Below, piece by piece: positions 52,738 to 63,765 of a DNA stretch of 64,000 nucleotides (the first letter of the stretch is position 1; every line of letters begins with the position of its first letter). The stretch spans positions 248,001-312,000 of the forward strand of contig NZ_JAUSUW010000005.1 in assembly GCF_030814435.1 (NCBI RefSeq), written 5' to 3'. The notes below the pieces were generated by a model that saw nothing but the letters and a program-made list of their open reading frames with translations, was not told where the DNA came from and searched no databases. The stretch comes from Peteryoungia aggregata LMG 23059. GTDB taxonomy: Bacteria > Pseudomonadota > Alphaproteobacteria > Rhizobiales > Rhizobiaceae. Made by a program: the position numbers and the translations under genes.

Positions 52738-53664
52738 ATGGCTGAAATCACTGCAGCACTGGTAAAGGAACTGCGCGAAAAGTCCGGCGCAGGCATGATG
52801 GATTGCAAGAAGGCTCTCATCGAGAACGACGGTGACGTCGAAGCCGCCATCGACTGGCTGCGCGCCAAGGGTATCGCCAAGGCTGACAAGAAGTCGGGCC
52901 GCACGGCTGCTGAAGGCCTGATCGGCATCAACGGCGCCGGCACCTCGGCCGTTGTCGTCGAATTGAACTCCGAAACCGACTTCGTTGCTCGTAACGATGC
53001 CTTCCAGGATCTCGTCCGCGGCGTGGCGTCTGTTGCCATCGGCACCGACGGTTCGGTCGACGCGATCGGCGCTGCCACCTATCCGGCAACCGGCAAGTCC
53101 GTCACCGACACCATCAAGGATGCAATCGCCCATATCGGCGAGAACATGACGCTGCGTCGCGCCGTCAAGCTCTCGGTCGAAGACGGTGTCGTCGCAACCT
53201 ACGTCCACAACGCTGCTTCTGAAGGCCTCGGCAAGCTCGGCGTTCTCGTCGCGCTCAAGTCGACCGGCAACAAGGACGTGCTGGCTGCCATCGGGCGCCA
53301 GGTCGCCATGCACATCGCTGCCACCAACCCGCTCGCCATCCGTTCGGAAGAAGTCGATGCCGCTGTCGCCGAGCGCGAGCGCAACGTCTTCATCGAACAG
53401 TCGCGCGCCTCGGGCAAGCCGGACGCCATCATCGAAAAGATGGTTGAAGGCCGCATGCGCAAGTTCTTCGAAGAAGTCGCTCTTCTCTCGCAGGCTTTTG
53501 TCATCAACCCGGACCTGACCGTCGGCGACGCCATCAAGGCTGCCGAGAAGGACGCTGGCGCCCCGATCGAAGTGACCGGCATGGCTCGCCTGCTGCTCGG
53601 CGAAGGCATCGAAAAGGAAGAGTCCGACTTTGCTGCCGAAGTCGCGGCTGTTGCCAAGGGCTGA
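52738..53664 (+). CDS. tsf: Translation elongation factor Ts
   Basis: A 308-residue EF-Ts, the nucleotide exchange factor of EF-Tu. [35 protein letters not shown] at the N-terminus and [14 protein letters not shown] near 76 are diagnostic. Follows rpsB as in most bacteria. Confidence 0.98.
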   Translation: MAEITAALVKELREKSGAGMMDCKKALIENDGDVEAAIDWLRAKGIAKADKKSGRTAAEGLIGINGAGTSAVVVELNSETDFVARNDAFQDLVRGVASVAIGTDGSVDAIGAATYPATGKSVTDTIKDAIAHIGENMTLRRAVKLSVEDGVVATYVHNAASEGLGKLGVLVALKSTGNKDVLAAIGRQVAMHIAATNPLAIRSEEVDAAVAERERNVFIEQSRASGKPDAIIEKMVEGRMRKFFEEVALLSQAFVINPDLTVGDAIKAAEKDAGAPIEVTGMARLLLGEGIEKEESDFAAEVAAVAKG

Positions 53665-53698
53665 TTGCGCTTTTCCCCTTCTTCAAGGGAAAACATTG

Positions 53699-53724
53699 GG
53701 GCATCGCGTGACAACGCGATGCCC
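53699..53724. terminator. Stem-loop between tsf and pyrH
   Basis: An 11-bp perfect stem (GGGCATCGCGT/ACGCGATGCCC) with a 4-base loop, followed by TTCG. It lies between tsf and pyrH and may reduce read-through or process the transcript. Confidence 0.6.
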
Positions 53725-53762
53725 TTCGTGTATCCGGCACAGAATTGTTCTCGGGAGCTTTC

Positions 53763-54485
53763 ATGTCAGCCAAGCCATTGTTCAAACGCGTCCTCCTCAA
53801 GGCTTCCGGTGAAGCCCTCATGGGCAGTCAGGGATTCGGGATCGATGTCGCAGTGGCCGATCGGATCGCTGGCGATATCGCTGAAGCCCGCCGCATGGGT
53901 GTCGAAGTCGGCGTCGTCGTCGGCGGTGGCAACATCTTCCGCGGCGTCGCCGTTGCCTCCAAGGGCGGCGATCGCGTCACCGGCGATCACATGGGCATGC
54001 TGGCGACCGTCATCAACGCGCTGGCACTTGCGACCTCTCTGCGCAAACTCGACATCGATACGGTGGTTCTCTCGGCCATCGCCATGCCCGAGATCTGCGA
54101 AAGCTTCTCGCAGCGCGCCGCCTTGCACCATCTGGCGCAGGGCAGGGTGGTGATCTTCGCTGGCGGCACGGGCAACCCGTTCTTCACCACCGATTCTGCT
54201 GCTGCACTGCGCGCCGCCGAGATCGGCGCCCAGGCGATCTTCAAGGGAACCCAGGTCGACGGCATCTATTCCGCCGATCCGAAGAAGGACCCGACCGCGA
54301 CCCGTTTCGACAGCTTGACCCATGACGAAGTCCTGCAGAAGGGTCTTGCCGTGATGGACGTCGCCGCCGTGGCGCTCGCGCGCGAAAACCACATTCCGAT
54401 CATCGTCTTCTCGATCCACGAGAAGGGTGGCTTCGGCGAAATCCTGTCGGGCGCCGGTCGCATGACCATCGTCACTGACAACTGA
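53763..54485 (+). CDS. pyrH: Uridylate kinase PyrH
   Basis: A 240-residue UMP kinase: KRVLLKASGEALMG at the N-terminus, VVVGGGNIFRG near 58, and TGNPFFTTDSAAALRAAEIGA near 137. Start at 53763 with GGGAG 5 bases upstream. Confidence 0.97.
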   Translation: MSAKPLFKRVLLKASGEALMGSQGFGIDVAVADRIAGDIAEARRMGVEVGVVVGGGNIFRGVAVASKGGDRVTGDHMGMLATVINALALATSLRKLDIDTVVLSAIAMPEICESFSQRAALHHLAQGRVVIFAGGTGNPFFTTDSAAALRAAEIGAQAIFKGTQVDGIYSADPKKDPTATRFDSLTHDEVLQKGLAVMDVAAVALARENHIPIIVFSIHEKGGFGEILSGAGRMTIVTDN

Positions 54486-54540
54486 TCACACTGAAGGGCG
54501 GCCATCGCATGCCGCCGACTGACAGAGCAATGGGAGAACC

Positions 54541-55104
54541 ATGATGACCGCAGGGGTTGATCTCAACGACATCAAGCGCCGCATGGACGGCGCAATCAAC
54601 GCGTTCAAGAATGACATCGCGTCGCTGCGTACGGGCCGCGCTACCGCCAACGTCCTCGATCCGGTTGTGGTCGAAGCCTACGGCTCCCGGGTTCCACTGA
54701 ACCAGGTCGCCAACGTGACCGTGCCGGAGCCCCGCATGCTCGGCGTCTCGATCTGGGACAAGTCGATGGTCAACGCCGTCGACCGCGCGATCCGCGAAGC
54801 AAATCTGGGCCTCAACCCGATTGTTGACGGCCAGAACCTTCGAATTCCGCTGCCCGAGCTCAACGAAGAGCGCCGCAAGTCGCTCGTCAAGGTCGCCCAC
54901 GACTATGCCGAAAAGGCCAAGGTCGCCATTCGCCACGTTCGTCGTGACGGTATGGACGGTCTGAAGAAGGCTGAAAAGGATGGTTCGATCAGCCAGGACG
55001 ACAGCCGTTCCCTCTCCGAGAAGGTGCAGAAGATGACCGACGAGACGATTGTCGACGTCGACCGCTTGCTCGTCGAGAAGGAAAAGGAAATCATGCAGGT
55101 ATAA
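54541..55104 (+). CDS. frr: Ribosome recycling factor
   Basis: A 187-residue [34 protein letters not shown] near residue 29 and LTEERR-type [33 protein letters not shown] near 103. GGGAG lies 5 bases before the first ATG; the second ATG, 3 bases on, is equally possible. Confidence 0.97.
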   Translation: MMTAGVDLNDIKRRMDGAINAFKNDIASLRTGRATANVLDPVVVEAYGSRVPLNQVANVTVPEPRMLGVSIWDKSMVNAVDRAIREANLGLNPIVDGQNLRIPLPELNEERRKSLVKVAHDYAEKAKVAIRHVRRDGMDGLKKAEKDGSISQDDSRSLSEKVQKMTDETIVDVDRLLVEKEKEIMQV

Positions 55105-55153
55105 GCGAGAGTCGTCTTTCGCCGTACTCTCCGAGCCGCCTGGATCCTCGCCA

Positions 55154-55897
55154 ATGTCGACAGTTCAACATCGCATCGTTCCACAGCATGTTGCGATCAT
55201 CATGGATGGCAATGGCCGCTGGGCAAATGCGCGCGGTCTTCCTCGCACCTTCGGCCACCGCAAGGGCGTGGAGACGGTGCGCGAGACGGTGAAGGCGGCA
55301 GGCGAGGCGGGTGTCTCGTTTCTGACGCTCTTTGCCTTCTCTTCCGAGAACTGGCGGCGTCCCGAATCCGAGGTCAATGAACTCTTCGGCCTGTTGAAGG
55401 CATTCATTCGGCGCGATCTTGCGGATCTGCACCAGGCAGGTGTCCGGATCCGGATCATTGGTGACCGGGAGAATCTGCGGGAGGACATCAGGTCTCTGCT
55501 GATCGAGGCCGAGGACACGACGGCTGCCAACTCCGGAATGACCCTTGTTATCGCGTTCAACTACGGATCGCGCGACGAGATCGCCCGGGCTGCCGCGCGC
55601 CTTGCCGTTGAGGTGCAAGCCGGTCGGCTCGCCCCCTCCGACATTGACGCGCAGAAGATCAACGACTGCCTCGACACAGCCGGAATTCCGGATCCGGACC
55701 TCGTTATCCGCACCAGTGGCGAAGAGCGCTTGTCGAATTTCCTGTTATGGCAGGCGGCCTATGCCGAGTTGATGTTTGTACCTGACTTCTGGCCTGATTT
55801 CACTCCGGCGCTGTTCAATTCCGTGCTTGAACGATACGCCGCCCGCGATCGGCGCTTCGGTGGCTTGTCGACCAAAGCGGTGGCGGTCGGCACATGA
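55154..55897 (+). CDS. uppS: Undecaprenyl diphosphate synthase UppS
   Basis: A 247-residue cis-prenyltransferase making the C55 lipid carrier for peptidoglycan and O-antigen. Catalytic [13 protein letters not shown] (about 12-24), [11 protein letters not shown] near 63, and [17 protein letters not shown] near 195. Its stop overlaps the cdsA start (ATGA). Confidence 0.97.
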   Translation: MSTVQHRIVPQHVAIIMDGNGRWANARGLPRTFGHRKGVETVRETVKAAGEAGVSFLTLFAFSSENWRRPESEVNELFGLLKAFIRRDLADLHQAGVRIRIIGDRENLREDIRSLLIEAEDTTAANSGMTLVIAFNYGSRDEIARAAARLAVEVQAGRLAPSDIDAQKINDCLDTAGIPDPDLVIRTSGEERLSNFLLWQAAYAELMFVPDFWPDFTPALFNSVLERYAARDRRFGGLSTKAVAVGT

Positions 55898-56739
55898 CCC
55901 TGACGATGTCGCGCGAACTCCGGCTGAGGATCCTGTCCGCAATCGTCATGATCATCGTGGTCCTGTCGGCGACATGGTTCGGCGGTTTCGCGTTCAAGGT
56001 GGTTGCAGTGGCAATCGGGCTATTGGTCTACTACGAGTGGTCGACCATCACGCGTCTTGCTGAAGGCAACCTCCGGGCCAATGCCTTCGGCTGGTTCTCG
56101 ATGGCGCTGGTCAGCTTGAACATGCTGTTTGGCCAGGCCGGGTTGACGGTGCCTCTCTTTGCCGGCCTGCTTATCACGGCTGCGATCCCGTCGCTCCTGC
56201 GGCGCGTCAGTTGGTGGCAGCCGGCCGGCTTCCTCTATGCGGGCCTGACTGCCATCTCCTTGTCGGCGATTCGGGGCGAGGATCAACTCGGCTTCATCGC
56301 CATGCTCTTCGTTTTCGTCGTCGTCTGGGCAACCGATATTCTCGCCTATTTCGTCGGCAGGGCGATTGGTGGACCCAAGCTGGCGCCACGCATCTCTCCC
56401 GGGAAGACATGGTCCGGTGCCATTGGGGGCGCCGTGGCGGGTGTCGTTGGCGGGATGCTGGTCGCCATGGCCCATTTTCAGGATGTTGGCCTCTGGGTTG
56501 CTGTTGTCGCCTTGACGCTCTCGGTCGCCAGCGAGGTCGGGGACCTGTTCGAGTCCTTCATCAAGCGCCGCTTCGGCGTGAAGGATTCCAGCCGGCTGAT
56601 TCCGGGGCACGGTGGTGTCATGGATCGGGTTGACGGCCTTGTATTCGCCTGCTTTGCCGCGTTCTTCTTGGCGATCGGCAGTTCAGCCGGCAGCGCCAAT
56701 GCCGTCGTGTCCATGGGAGCCTTCCTCTTCGGTCTGTAA
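55894..56739 (+). CDS. cdsA: Phosphatidate cytidylyltransferase CdsA
   Basis: A 281-residue inner-membrane enzyme making CDP-diacylglycerol. About eight hydrophobic segments; the CDP-alcohol-synthase signature [21 protein letters not shown]...DRVD lies at about 213-244. Translationally coupled to uppS. Confidence 0.96.
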   Translation: MTLTMSRELRLRILSAIVMIIVVLSATWFGGFAFKVVAVAIGLLVYYEWSTITRLAEGNLRANAFGWFSMALVSLNMLFGQAGLTVPLFAGLLITAAIPSLLRRVSWWQPAGFLYAGLTAISLSAIRGEDQLGFIAMLFVFVVVWATDILAYFVGRAIGGPKLAPRISPGKTWSGAIGGAVAGVVGGMLVAMAHFQDVGLWVAVVALTLSVASEVGDLFESFIKRRFGVKDSSRLIPGHGGVMDRVDGLVFACFAAFFLAIGSSAGSANAVVSMGAFLFGL

Positions 56740-56802
56740 AGATCGGGTCGAACGTACCGATCGACGGATTAAACCTTCGCAACATGCGAGACTGGGATAC
56801 GA

Positions 56803-57939
56803 ATGATGGATCACATGAGCGCAGTTTTCGGCTTTCTCGGCGGGTATATCCTGCCCTATATCCTGATCCTGTCGCTGCTCGTCTTCATTCACGAGATGGG
56901 GCACTATCTCGCAGGCCGGTGGTCTGGGATCCGGATCCTTGCCTTCTCCGTCGGTTTTGGACCGGAGCTGATCGGCTACACCGACAGCCACGGAACCCGC
57001 TGGAAGATCTCGGCCATTCCACTCGGTGGCTATGTCCGGTTCTTCGGAGACGCGGATGCGGCCAGCCGCCCCGATGGCACGCTGGCCGAGACGCTGACGG
57101 AAGAGGAACGCGCGCAAACGCTGGATGGCGCAAAGCTGTGGAAGCGCGCCGTGACCGTAGCGGCTGGCCCGCTTGCCAACTTCCTGCTCGCCATCGTCAT
57201 CTTTGCCGGCATCTTCGCAACGATGGGCAAGCCGGTCTCCGACCCCGTTGTTGCGGACATCAAGCCGGGCAGTGCGGCGGAAGCGGCAGGCATTGAGCGT
57301 GGGGACGTCCTGGTGGCTCTCGACGGGCGTACGATCGAAACCTTCGACGATGTCGTGCGCTACATCACCATGCGCCCGGAGATCCCGGTTGAGGTGACCG
57401 TACGCCGCGACGGGCAGGACCTCGACTTCAACCTCGTGCCCAAGCGGGCCATCACCGCCGACCGCTTCGGCAACGAGATGGAGGTTGGCCAGATCGGCAT
57501 CATCACCGACCAGCAGGCTGGCAATTTCCGCATCGTCGAGTTGTCACCCATCCAGGCCGTATGGGAGGGCGTTCGCCAGACCGGGCATATCGTAACCGGG
57601 ACCTTCGACTATATCGGCAACATGATTGCCGGTCGCATGAATGCCGATCAGCTCGGCGGGCCGGTTCGGGTCGTGCAGGCGTCCGGAGAAATGGCAACGC
57701 TTGGCGTTATCGCTCTGTTAAATCTGGCAGCGGTTCTTTCCGTTTCTCTGGGGCTTTTGAATTTGATGCCAGTTCCGGTCCTTGACGGGGGCCATCTCGT
57801 TCTCTACGCGATTGAAGCAGTGCGGGGGAGGCCGATGGGTCAGGGCGCACAGGAGATCGCCTTCCGTATTGGTATGGCGATGATCCTGTCTCTGATGGTT
57901 TTTGCCACCTGGAACGATATCAGCCGGTTGATTGGCTAG
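56803..57939 (+). CDS. rseP: Site-2 protease RseP (RIP zinc metalloprotease)
   Basis: A 378-residue intramembrane protease. Zinc motif HEMGH (about 28-32) in the first membrane segment, one PDZ domain (about 115-205: PGSAAEAAGIERGDVLVALDGR), and the C-terminal NLMPVPVLDGGHL motif. It cleaves transmembrane anti-sigma factors; the target here is unknown. Confidence 0.96.
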   Translation: MMDHMSAVFGFLGGYILPYILILSLLVFIHEMGHYLAGRWSGIRILAFSVGFGPELIGYTDSHGTRWKISAIPLGGYVRFFGDADAASRPDGTLAETLTEEERAQTLDGAKLWKRAVTVAAGPLANFLLAIVIFAGIFATMGKPVSDPVVADIKPGSAAEAAGIERGDVLVALDGRTIETFDDVVRYITMRPEIPVEVTVRRDGQDLDFNLVPKRAITADRFGNEMEVGQIGIITDQQAGNFRIVELSPIQAVWEGVRQTGHIVTGTFDYIGNMIAGRMNADQLGGPVRVVQASGEMATLGVIALLNLAAVLSVSLGLLNLMPVPVLDGGHLVLYAIEAVRGRPMGQGAQEIAFRIGMAMILSLMVFATWNDISRLIG

Positions 57940-58132
57940 CGGGGAGCTTGCAAGGTGTGAAGGGATTTGTTTACGATGTTTCAAATTGATAGTGGCGATT
58001 GGGCCACGCGTTGAAATGAAGTAAACAGAAATTAACGCGCACACTTGCTTGTAGGGTAAAACCCGCTAAAACCACACACGGGCCGGAGTCGGGTAACGAC
58101 TGCGGGGCAATGGAAGAAGGTAAAGTATACAC

Positions 58133-60487
58133 ATGAAGGCTGGTTCAAAGTTTTTGAACGCAGTATCGGCGGTCGCGCTGTCTGCTGGTGTTGTGTCTTC
58201 GGGAGCAGGTATTGCCGTCCTCGCATCGGCCGTTGCTGCCGAAGCTGCAGTGGTTCAGCGTATTGATGTACGCGGTGCTCAGCGTGTGGGCGCCGAGGCT
58301 GTACGCTCCAACCTTTCGATCCAGCCGGGTCGGACTTTCTCCAATGCCGACATCGATGAATCGGTCAAGCGTCTGTACGCGACCGGCTTTTTCTCCGATG
58401 TCCAGATTTCGGTTTCGGGCGGCACGCTTGTCGTCACCGTCGCTGAGAACCAGCTGGTCAATCAGGTGGTCTTCAACGGCAACCGTAAGATCAAGGACGA
58501 TAAGCTGCAGGGCGTCGTCCAGACCCAGGCGCAGGGACCGTATAGCGACAGCCTTATCAGCGCGGACATCCAGCGCATTCGTGAGGCCTATTCTGCCATC
58601 GGCCGCAGTGACGTCGAAGTTACCACGCAGGTCGTTCCGGTTGCGGAAGGGCGCGTGAACCTCGCTTTCGTGATCAATGAAGGTGAGCGCACCAAGATCA
58701 GCACGATCAATTTCGTCGGCAACAGCGCCTATTCCGACGGTCGCCTTGCTGCCGTTCTGCAGACCAAGGAATCCGGCATTCTGTCCTTCCTGACCCGTAA
58801 GGACGTGTACAACGAAGACAAGCTGCGCGCCGATGAAGAGGCGCTGCGCCAGTTCTACTACAACCACGGTTATGCGGATTTCCGTGTGATCTCGTCTGAA
58901 GCCGTGCTCAATGAGGCCGGCAACGAATACACGATCAACATCACTGTCGATGAAGGTCAGCGCTACAGGTTCGGTGCGGTTTCTGTCGAGTCGACGGTTG
59001 ACGGCATTGATGGTTCTGAACTGCAGGGTCTTCTGGAAACGCGCGAAGGCAGCACCTACAGCGCCCGTGACGTTCAGAAGTCCATGGAAGCGATTTCCCG
59101 CCGTGTATCTTCGGCCGGCTATCCCTTTGCTCGCGTCGTTCCGCGCGGCGACCGCAACTTCGAAACCAACACCATCGGCGTCACCTATCTGGTCGATCAG
59201 GGTGAGCGCGCCTATGTGGAGCGCATCGAAGTTCGCGGCAACACCCGTACCCGCGACTACGTGATCCGCCGCGAATTCGATATCTCCGAAGGCGACGCCT
59301 TCAACCAGGAGACCATCTCGCGCGCCAAGCGTCGTCTCGAAGCTCTTGGTTTCTTCTCGTCCGTCAACATCTCGACTCAGGCTGGCAGTTCGCCGGACCG
59401 CGTCGTTGTGGTCGTCGACGTGCAGGATCAGCCGACCGGTTCGTTCGGCATCGGCGCTGGTTACTCTGTCGGTGACGGCGGTTTGGTTCTTGAAGCCTCT
59501 GTCGAGGAAAAGAACTTCCTCGGTCGCGGCCAGTTCATCCGCGTTGCCGCCGGTGGTGGTTTCGACGAGACGCAGACCTACAATTTCTCCTTCACCGAGC
59601 CGTATTTCCTCGGCTATCGTCTGGCCGCTGGCTTTGACGTGTTCAAGAGCTCGACCAGTTCGAACTCCAACTATGACTACGAGGAGCAGGGCGCGACCAT
59701 CCGCGTGACCGCGCCGATCACCGAAGATCTGGCGACGACGCTGCGCTACACCTACAAGGAAATCGACTATATCGAGGATGGTGCCTTCGGCTCCGACGGT
59801 ATTGGCGGCAACGGCGATGACCGCGTTGCACAGCCTTACATCGATGCGATCAACGGCAGCACCTGGCAGCAGTCCATTCTCGGTCACTCGATCGTCTACA
59901 ACACGGTCGATGATCGTCAGAACCCGCATGAAGGCATCTATGCGAGCTTCACGCATGAATATGCCGGTCTGGGTGGCGATTCCGAATACTACAAGGCCTT
60001 TGTCCGCGCCCGCATGTTCTACACCTTGTCGGATGAGTTCGACATCGTCGGCTCGCTGGCTGGTTCGGCCGGTCACGTCGTGGCTCTCGGTGACAACCTG
60101 AATGTCTTCGATCAGTTCAAGATCGGCGGCAAGGAAATCCGCGGCTTCGACAACAGCGGCATTGGCCCGCGTCTTGACGGCGATTCGATCGGTGGTACGA
60201 CCTACTTCACCGCATCGGCAGAGGCGACATTCCCGCTTCCGATGGTCCCGCAGGATCTTGGCTTCCGTGGTGCGGTCTTCGCCGATGCCGGTACGCTTTA
60301 TGGCAGCGAACTTCAGAGCGACACTGGCGCCGTAGGCACTGGTATGTCGATCCGTGCGTCCGTTGGTGCCGGCCTCGTCTGGAATTCCCCTTTCGGTGCC
60401 CTGCGCGTCGATTATGCGGTTCCGGTCGCAAAGGAAGACTTCGACGAGACCCAGGAATTCCGCTTCAGCATGGCGAACCAGTTCTAA
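58133..60487 (+). CDS. bamA: Outer membrane protein assembly factor BamA
   Basis: A 784-residue Omp85 protein that inserts beta-barrels into the outer membrane. Signal peptide of about 37 residues (cleaved near AAEAA), five POTRA domains (about 40-440, first VVQRIDVRGAQRVGAEAVRSNL), then the 16-strand barrel with the VRGF-type motif IRGFDNSGIGPR near 680 and a terminal Phe (SMANQF). No skp/ompH gene follows, unlike in enterics. Confidence 0.97.
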   Translation: MKAGSKFLNAVSAVALSAGVVSSGAGIAVLASAVAAEAAVVQRIDVRGAQRVGAEAVRSNLSIQPGRTFSNADIDESVKRLYATGFFSDVQISVSGGTLVVTVAENQLVNQVVFNGNRKIKDDKLQGVVQTQAQGPYSDSLISADIQRIREAYSAIGRSDVEVTTQVVPVAEGRVNLAFVINEGERTKISTINFVGNSAYSDGRLAAVLQTKESGILSFLTRKDVYNEDKLRADEEALRQFYYNHGYADFRVISSEAVLNEAGNEYTINITVDEGQRYRFGAVSVESTVDGIDGSELQGLLETREGSTYSARDVQKSMEAISRRVSSAGYPFARVVPRGDRNFETNTIGVTYLVDQGERAYVERIEVRGNTRTRDYVIRREFDISEGDAFNQETISRAKRRLEALGFFSSVNISTQAGSSPDRVVVVVDVQDQPTGSFGIGAGYSVGDGGLVLEASVEEKNFLGRGQFIRVAAGGGFDETQTYNFSFTEPYFLGYRLAAGFDVFKSSTSSNSNYDYEEQGATIRVTAPITEDLATTLRYTYKEIDYIEDGAFGSDGIGGNGDDRVAQPYIDAINGSTWQQSILGHSIVYNTVDDRQNPHEGIYASFTHEYAGLGGDSEYYKAFVRARMFYTLSDEFDIVGSLAGSAGHVVALGDNLNVFDQFKIGGKEIRGFDNSGIGPRLDGDSIGGTTYFTASAEATFPLPMVPQDLGFRGAVFADAGTLYGSELQSDTGAVGTGMSIRASVGAGLVWNSPFGALRVDYAVPVAKEDFDETQEFRFSMANQF

Positions 60488-60537
60488 GACTGGCGGTCCA
60501 GAACTGCTGACAGGTTGACGTTCTGGAGCGTTTGCTG

Positions 60538-61602
60538 ATGGAGCATAATCACTTCTTTCCGCCCCATGCCGGGGTGACCTTGGCTGCGCTTGCAGCGCAG
60601 ACGGGGGCGGAATTGCAGGACCAGAGCCAGAGTGGGCGGATCGTTCGATCCGTTTCACCTGTGGGCAGGGCAAAGGACGGGGATGTTTGTTACATCCTCT
60701 CCCGCCGCAATCGGGAAGAGCTGGCGACATGCCAGGCGACGGCAATATTTGTCGAAAAGCCGCTTCTATCCTTCATACCCCCGCATATCCCGGTACTGCT
60801 GGCCAAGAGCGCGCACACCGCGTTTGCTCTGGCGGGCGCGCTTCTGCATCCGCAGGGGCTGAAGCCCGTGCGCATGACGTCGGAGACGGTGGGGATTTCC
60901 CCGGCAGCTTATGTTGACCCGACCGCCAGGCTCGAGCCCGGTGTGGAAGTCGAAGCCATGGCAGTGATCGGTGCCGATGTGGAAATCGGGACGGGCACGC
61001 GCATCGGTCCTGGTGCGATCATCGGCCCCGGTGTCCGTATTGGCCGGGATTGCGTGATTGCTGGTGGAGCGACGGTTCAGGTTTCCCTGATCGGCAACAA
61101 TGTCATCATTCACAACGGCGCGCGCGTCGGGCAGGATGGTTTCGGCTACGCCCCTGGTCCGCGCGGAATGCTCAAGATCGTCCAGGTTGGGCGGGTGATT
61201 ATCCAGGATCACGTCGAGATCGGTGCCAATACGACGATCGATCGCGGGACGATGGACGACACCGTGATCGGAGAGGGCACCAAGATCGACAATCTGGTGC
61301 AGGTTGGCCACAACGTCCGCATTGGGCGCCATTGCGGCATTGTCAGCCAGGTTGGGATCGCCGGCAGTACCGTAATCGGTGACGGCGTGATGATCGGCGG
61401 CGCCGCTGGCGTAAACGGTCACATCAAGATTGGCGATGGAGCACAGATTGCGGCGATGAGCGGCGTTCTGGCGGATGTGCCTCCGGGTGAAAAATATGGC
61501 GGTGTACCGGCCCGTCCGTTGAAGGATTATCTGCGCGAGGTGGCCGATACGCTGAGCCGTTACGACAGCCGCGCCAAGGAAAAGGGAGCCAGCAATGACT
61601 GA
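60538..61602 (+). CDS. lpxD: UDP-3-O-acylglucosamine N-acyltransferase LpxD
   Basis: A 354-residue lipid A enzyme that N-acylates UDP-3-O-acylglucosamine. N-terminal uridine-binding domain (1-110) and hexapeptide repeats after it ([65 protein letters not shown] with the catalytic His). ATG 60538 is preceded by GGAG at 11 bases. The stop overlaps fabZ by 8 bases. Confidence 0.96.
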   Translation: MEHNHFFPPHAGVTLAALAAQTGAELQDQSQSGRIVRSVSPVGRAKDGDVCYILSRRNREELATCQATAIFVEKPLLSFIPPHIPVLLAKSAHTAFALAGALLHPQGLKPVRMTSETVGISPAAYVDPTARLEPGVEVEAMAVIGADVEIGTGTRIGPGAIIGPGVRIGRDCVIAGGATVQVSLIGNNVIIHNGARVGQDGFGYAPGPRGMLKIVQVGRVIIQDHVEIGANTTIDRGTMDDTVIGEGTKIDNLVQVGHNVRIGRHCGIVSQVGIAGSTVIGDGVMIGGAAGVNGHIKIGDGAQIAAMSGVLADVPPGEKYGGVPARPLKDYLREVADTLSRYDSRAKEKGASND

Positions 61603-62062
61603 CGTCGCCAAGAGCGAATTGGGATCGGCTGATATCCTCGAGATCATGAAGCTTCTGCCCCACCGCTATCCCTTCCTGCTGGTGGACAAGATCATCGAGA
61701 TTGACGGCGACGATTCCGCCATCGGCATCAAGAACGTGACCGCGAACGAGCCGCATTTCACCGGCCATTTTCCGGAAAGCCCGATCATGCCGGGCGTTCT
61801 GCTGATCGAGGGAATGGCTCAGACAGCCGGTGCGATCTGTGCTCGAAAGCAGGGAGAGGCCGGGAATCTGGTCTACTTCATGACGATCGATAATGCCCGC
61901 TTCCGCAAGCCTGTGGTCCCCGGCGATCGGGTAGAATACCATGTCGTGAAGCAGAAGCAGCGCGGCAACATCTGGAAATTCCACTGTGACGCAAAGGTCG
62001 ACGGTGCGCTGGTCGCGGAAGCCGATATCGGGGCGATGATCATGCGCAAGGATCAGAAATGA
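61595..62062 (+). CDS. fabZ: 3-hydroxyacyl-ACP dehydratase FabZ
   Basis: A 155-residue dehydratase of fatty acid synthesis. [14 protein letters not shown] near residue 24, and the catalytic His and Glu in [24 protein letters not shown] (about 50-73). Lies within the lipid A genes as in most Gram-negatives and shares their 3-hydroxyacyl-ACP pool. Confidence 0.97.
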   Translation: MTDVAKSELGSADILEIMKLLPHRYPFLLVDKIIEIDGDDSAIGIKNVTANEPHFTGHFPESPIMPGVLLIEGMAQTAGAICARKQGEAGNLVYFMTIDNARFRKPVVPGDRVEYHVVKQKQRGNIWKFHCDAKVDGALVAEADIGAMIMRKDQK

Positions 62063-62874
62063 GCCAGATCGCAGCAAGTGCCGTCATCCATCCCATGGCC
62101 GTTGTCGAAGATGGCGCGGTCATCGGGGAGAACGTGAGGATCGGCCCCTTCTGCCGTGTCGGCCCGCGGGTGACACTGAAGGACGGCGTCGAGCTCCTGT
62201 CGAATGCGGTCGTCACAGGGCTGACCGAAATCGGCCCGGGCTGCAAGATCCATCCAATGGCAGTGATCGGTGGTGTATCGCAGAGCCTTCATGAGGCGGG
62301 TGAGGAATCCCGTCTCGTTGTTGGAGCCAACTGCACCATGCGCGAAGGCGTGACGATGAACTGCGGCACCGTTGGTGGTGGTGGCATTACCCGTGTCGGC
62401 GACAACTGCCTGCTCCTCGCCAATTCGCATGTGGCGCACGACTGCATCCTCGGCAACGACATCATCCTGTCCAACAGCGTGATGCTGGCTGGCCATGTGC
62501 GCGTCGAGGATAGAGCCATCCTCAGTGGTGGCTGTGCTGTGCACCAGTTCACCCGTATCGGCCGACAGGCCTTCATCGGTGGATTGTCGGCGGTCGCCTA
62601 TGATGTGATCCCGTATGGCATGCTGAACGGCAATCCGGGCATTCTTGCCGGTCTCAACGTGGTTGGCATGACCCGCGCCGGCATCGAGCGTGCGGTGATC
62701 CATCAGGTGCGCCGCGCCTTCAAGCAGATCTTCGAGAGCGAAGGTTCCGCCCGCAACAATGCGGCCGCCATCCGCGATGAATACCTCGATTGCCCTCCGG
62801 TGATCGAGATCCTCGATTTCATCGCAGCCGAAAGCGACCGGGCGCTGTCGTCGCCCCATCGCGGCAAGAACTGA
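62059..62874 (+). CDS. lpxA: UDP-N-acetylglucosamine acyltransferase LpxA
   Basis: A 271-residue hexapeptide-repeat enzyme for the first step of lipid A synthesis. [27 protein letters not shown] at the N-terminus, [15 protein letters not shown] with the catalytic His (about 127), [21 protein letters not shown] near 175. Overlaps fabZ by 4 bases. Confidence 0.97.
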   Translation: MSQIAASAVIHPMAVVEDGAVIGENVRIGPFCRVGPRVTLKDGVELLSNAVVTGLTEIGPGCKIHPMAVIGGVSQSLHEAGEESRLVVGANCTMREGVTMNCGTVGGGGITRVGDNCLLLANSHVAHDCILGNDIILSNSVMLAGHVRVEDRAILSGGCAVHQFTRIGRQAFIGGLSAVAYDVIPYGMLNGNPGILAGLNVVGMTRAGIERAVIHQVRRAFKQIFESEGSARNNAAAIRDEYLDCPPVIEILDFIAAESDRALSSPHRGKN

Positions 62875-62877
62875 ACC

Positions 62878-63765
62878 ATGACGGCGGCCGATCACGCTGA
62901 CGGCCTGCCGCGAACCGGGCGCCTCGCGATTATCGCAGGCGGCGGAAAACTGCCGCTCTTCATTGCCGAAGCTGCTCGGGAAGCTGGCGAGGATCCCTTC
63001 GTTCTCAGGTTGAAGAACGAGGCAGATGATTTCTGGCTTGGCTTTGACAATGCTGTGATCGGCGTTGGCGACATGGCCGGGCTTTCGACGCTCTTCCGCC
63101 AACACGCGATTGGTCGGGTGGTCATGTCTGGTGCCGTGAAGCGGCGTCCGGCCTTCGGTGAAATCCGGGCCAACTGGAAATCGCTACTGAAACTCCCAAT
63201 GGCGCTGAAGACCTTGCTTGCCGGTGGTGACGATGCCGTACTGCGGATGGTCATCTCGTTGATTGAGGCGCAGGGCTGCGAGGTGCTCGGAGCCCACGAA
63301 ATTCTTCCGGGCCTGCTCGCCACGATCGGCCCGCTCGGTGCCATGACGCCGAATGCTGACGATCTGAGGGACATAGAGCGTGCCGCCGATGCCGCAGAAA
63401 CGCTCGGGCGCCTGGATGTCGGCCAAGGTGCGGTGTCCGTCGGCGGGCGTGTCGTGGCACTGGAGGGGGTCGAGGGAACCGATGCGATGCTTGCCCGTGT
63501 TCGCGACCTGCGCAACGATGGACGGATATCGAGACGCCGCAAGGGCGTGTTGGTCAAGTTGTGCAAACCGCAGCAGGACCTGAGAGCCGATCTGCCGACA
63601 ATTGGCGTCTCGACTGTCGAGAATGCCAAGGCAGCAGGGCTCGCCGGCATTGCAGTTGAAGCCGGTCGAGCGCTTGTGGTCGAGCGTGACGCCGTCATCG
63701 CAGCGGCCGACGCCGCCGGCCTCTTCGTTGTCGGTGTCGACCGGGCGGGCAGGGAGCGCCAGTGA
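62878..63765 (+). CDS. lpxI: UDP-2,3-diacylglucosamine pyrophosphatase LpxI
   Basis: A 295-residue LpxI (formerly DUF1009), the alphaproteobacterial replacement of LpxH that makes lipid X. LAIIAGGGKLPLFIAEAAREAGEDPFV at 16-43, the catalytic region PNADDLRDIERAADAA near 160, and VLVKLCKPQQDLRADLPTIGVSTVENAKAAGLAGIAVEAGRAL near 222-264. Position between lpxA and lpxB is diagnostic. Confidence 0.95.
   Translation: MTAADHADGLPRTGRLAIIAGGGKLPLFIAEAAREAGEDPFVLRLKNEADDFWLGFDNAVIGVGDMAGLSTLFRQHAIGRVVMSGAVKRRPAFGEIRANWKSLLKLPMALKTLLAGGDDAVLRMVISLIEAQGCEVLGAHEILPGLLATIGPLGAMTPNADDLRDIERAADAAETLGRLDVGQGAVSVGGRVVALEGVEGTDAMLARVRDLRNDGRISRRRKGVLVKLCKPQQDLRADLPTIGVSTVENAKAAGLAGIAVEAGRALVVERDAVIAAADAAGLFVVGVDRAGRERQ

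Noticed and set aside
58145..60745. 866-codon reverse-strand frame opposite bamA
   Set aside because: Antisense shadow of bamA with no recognisable domains.
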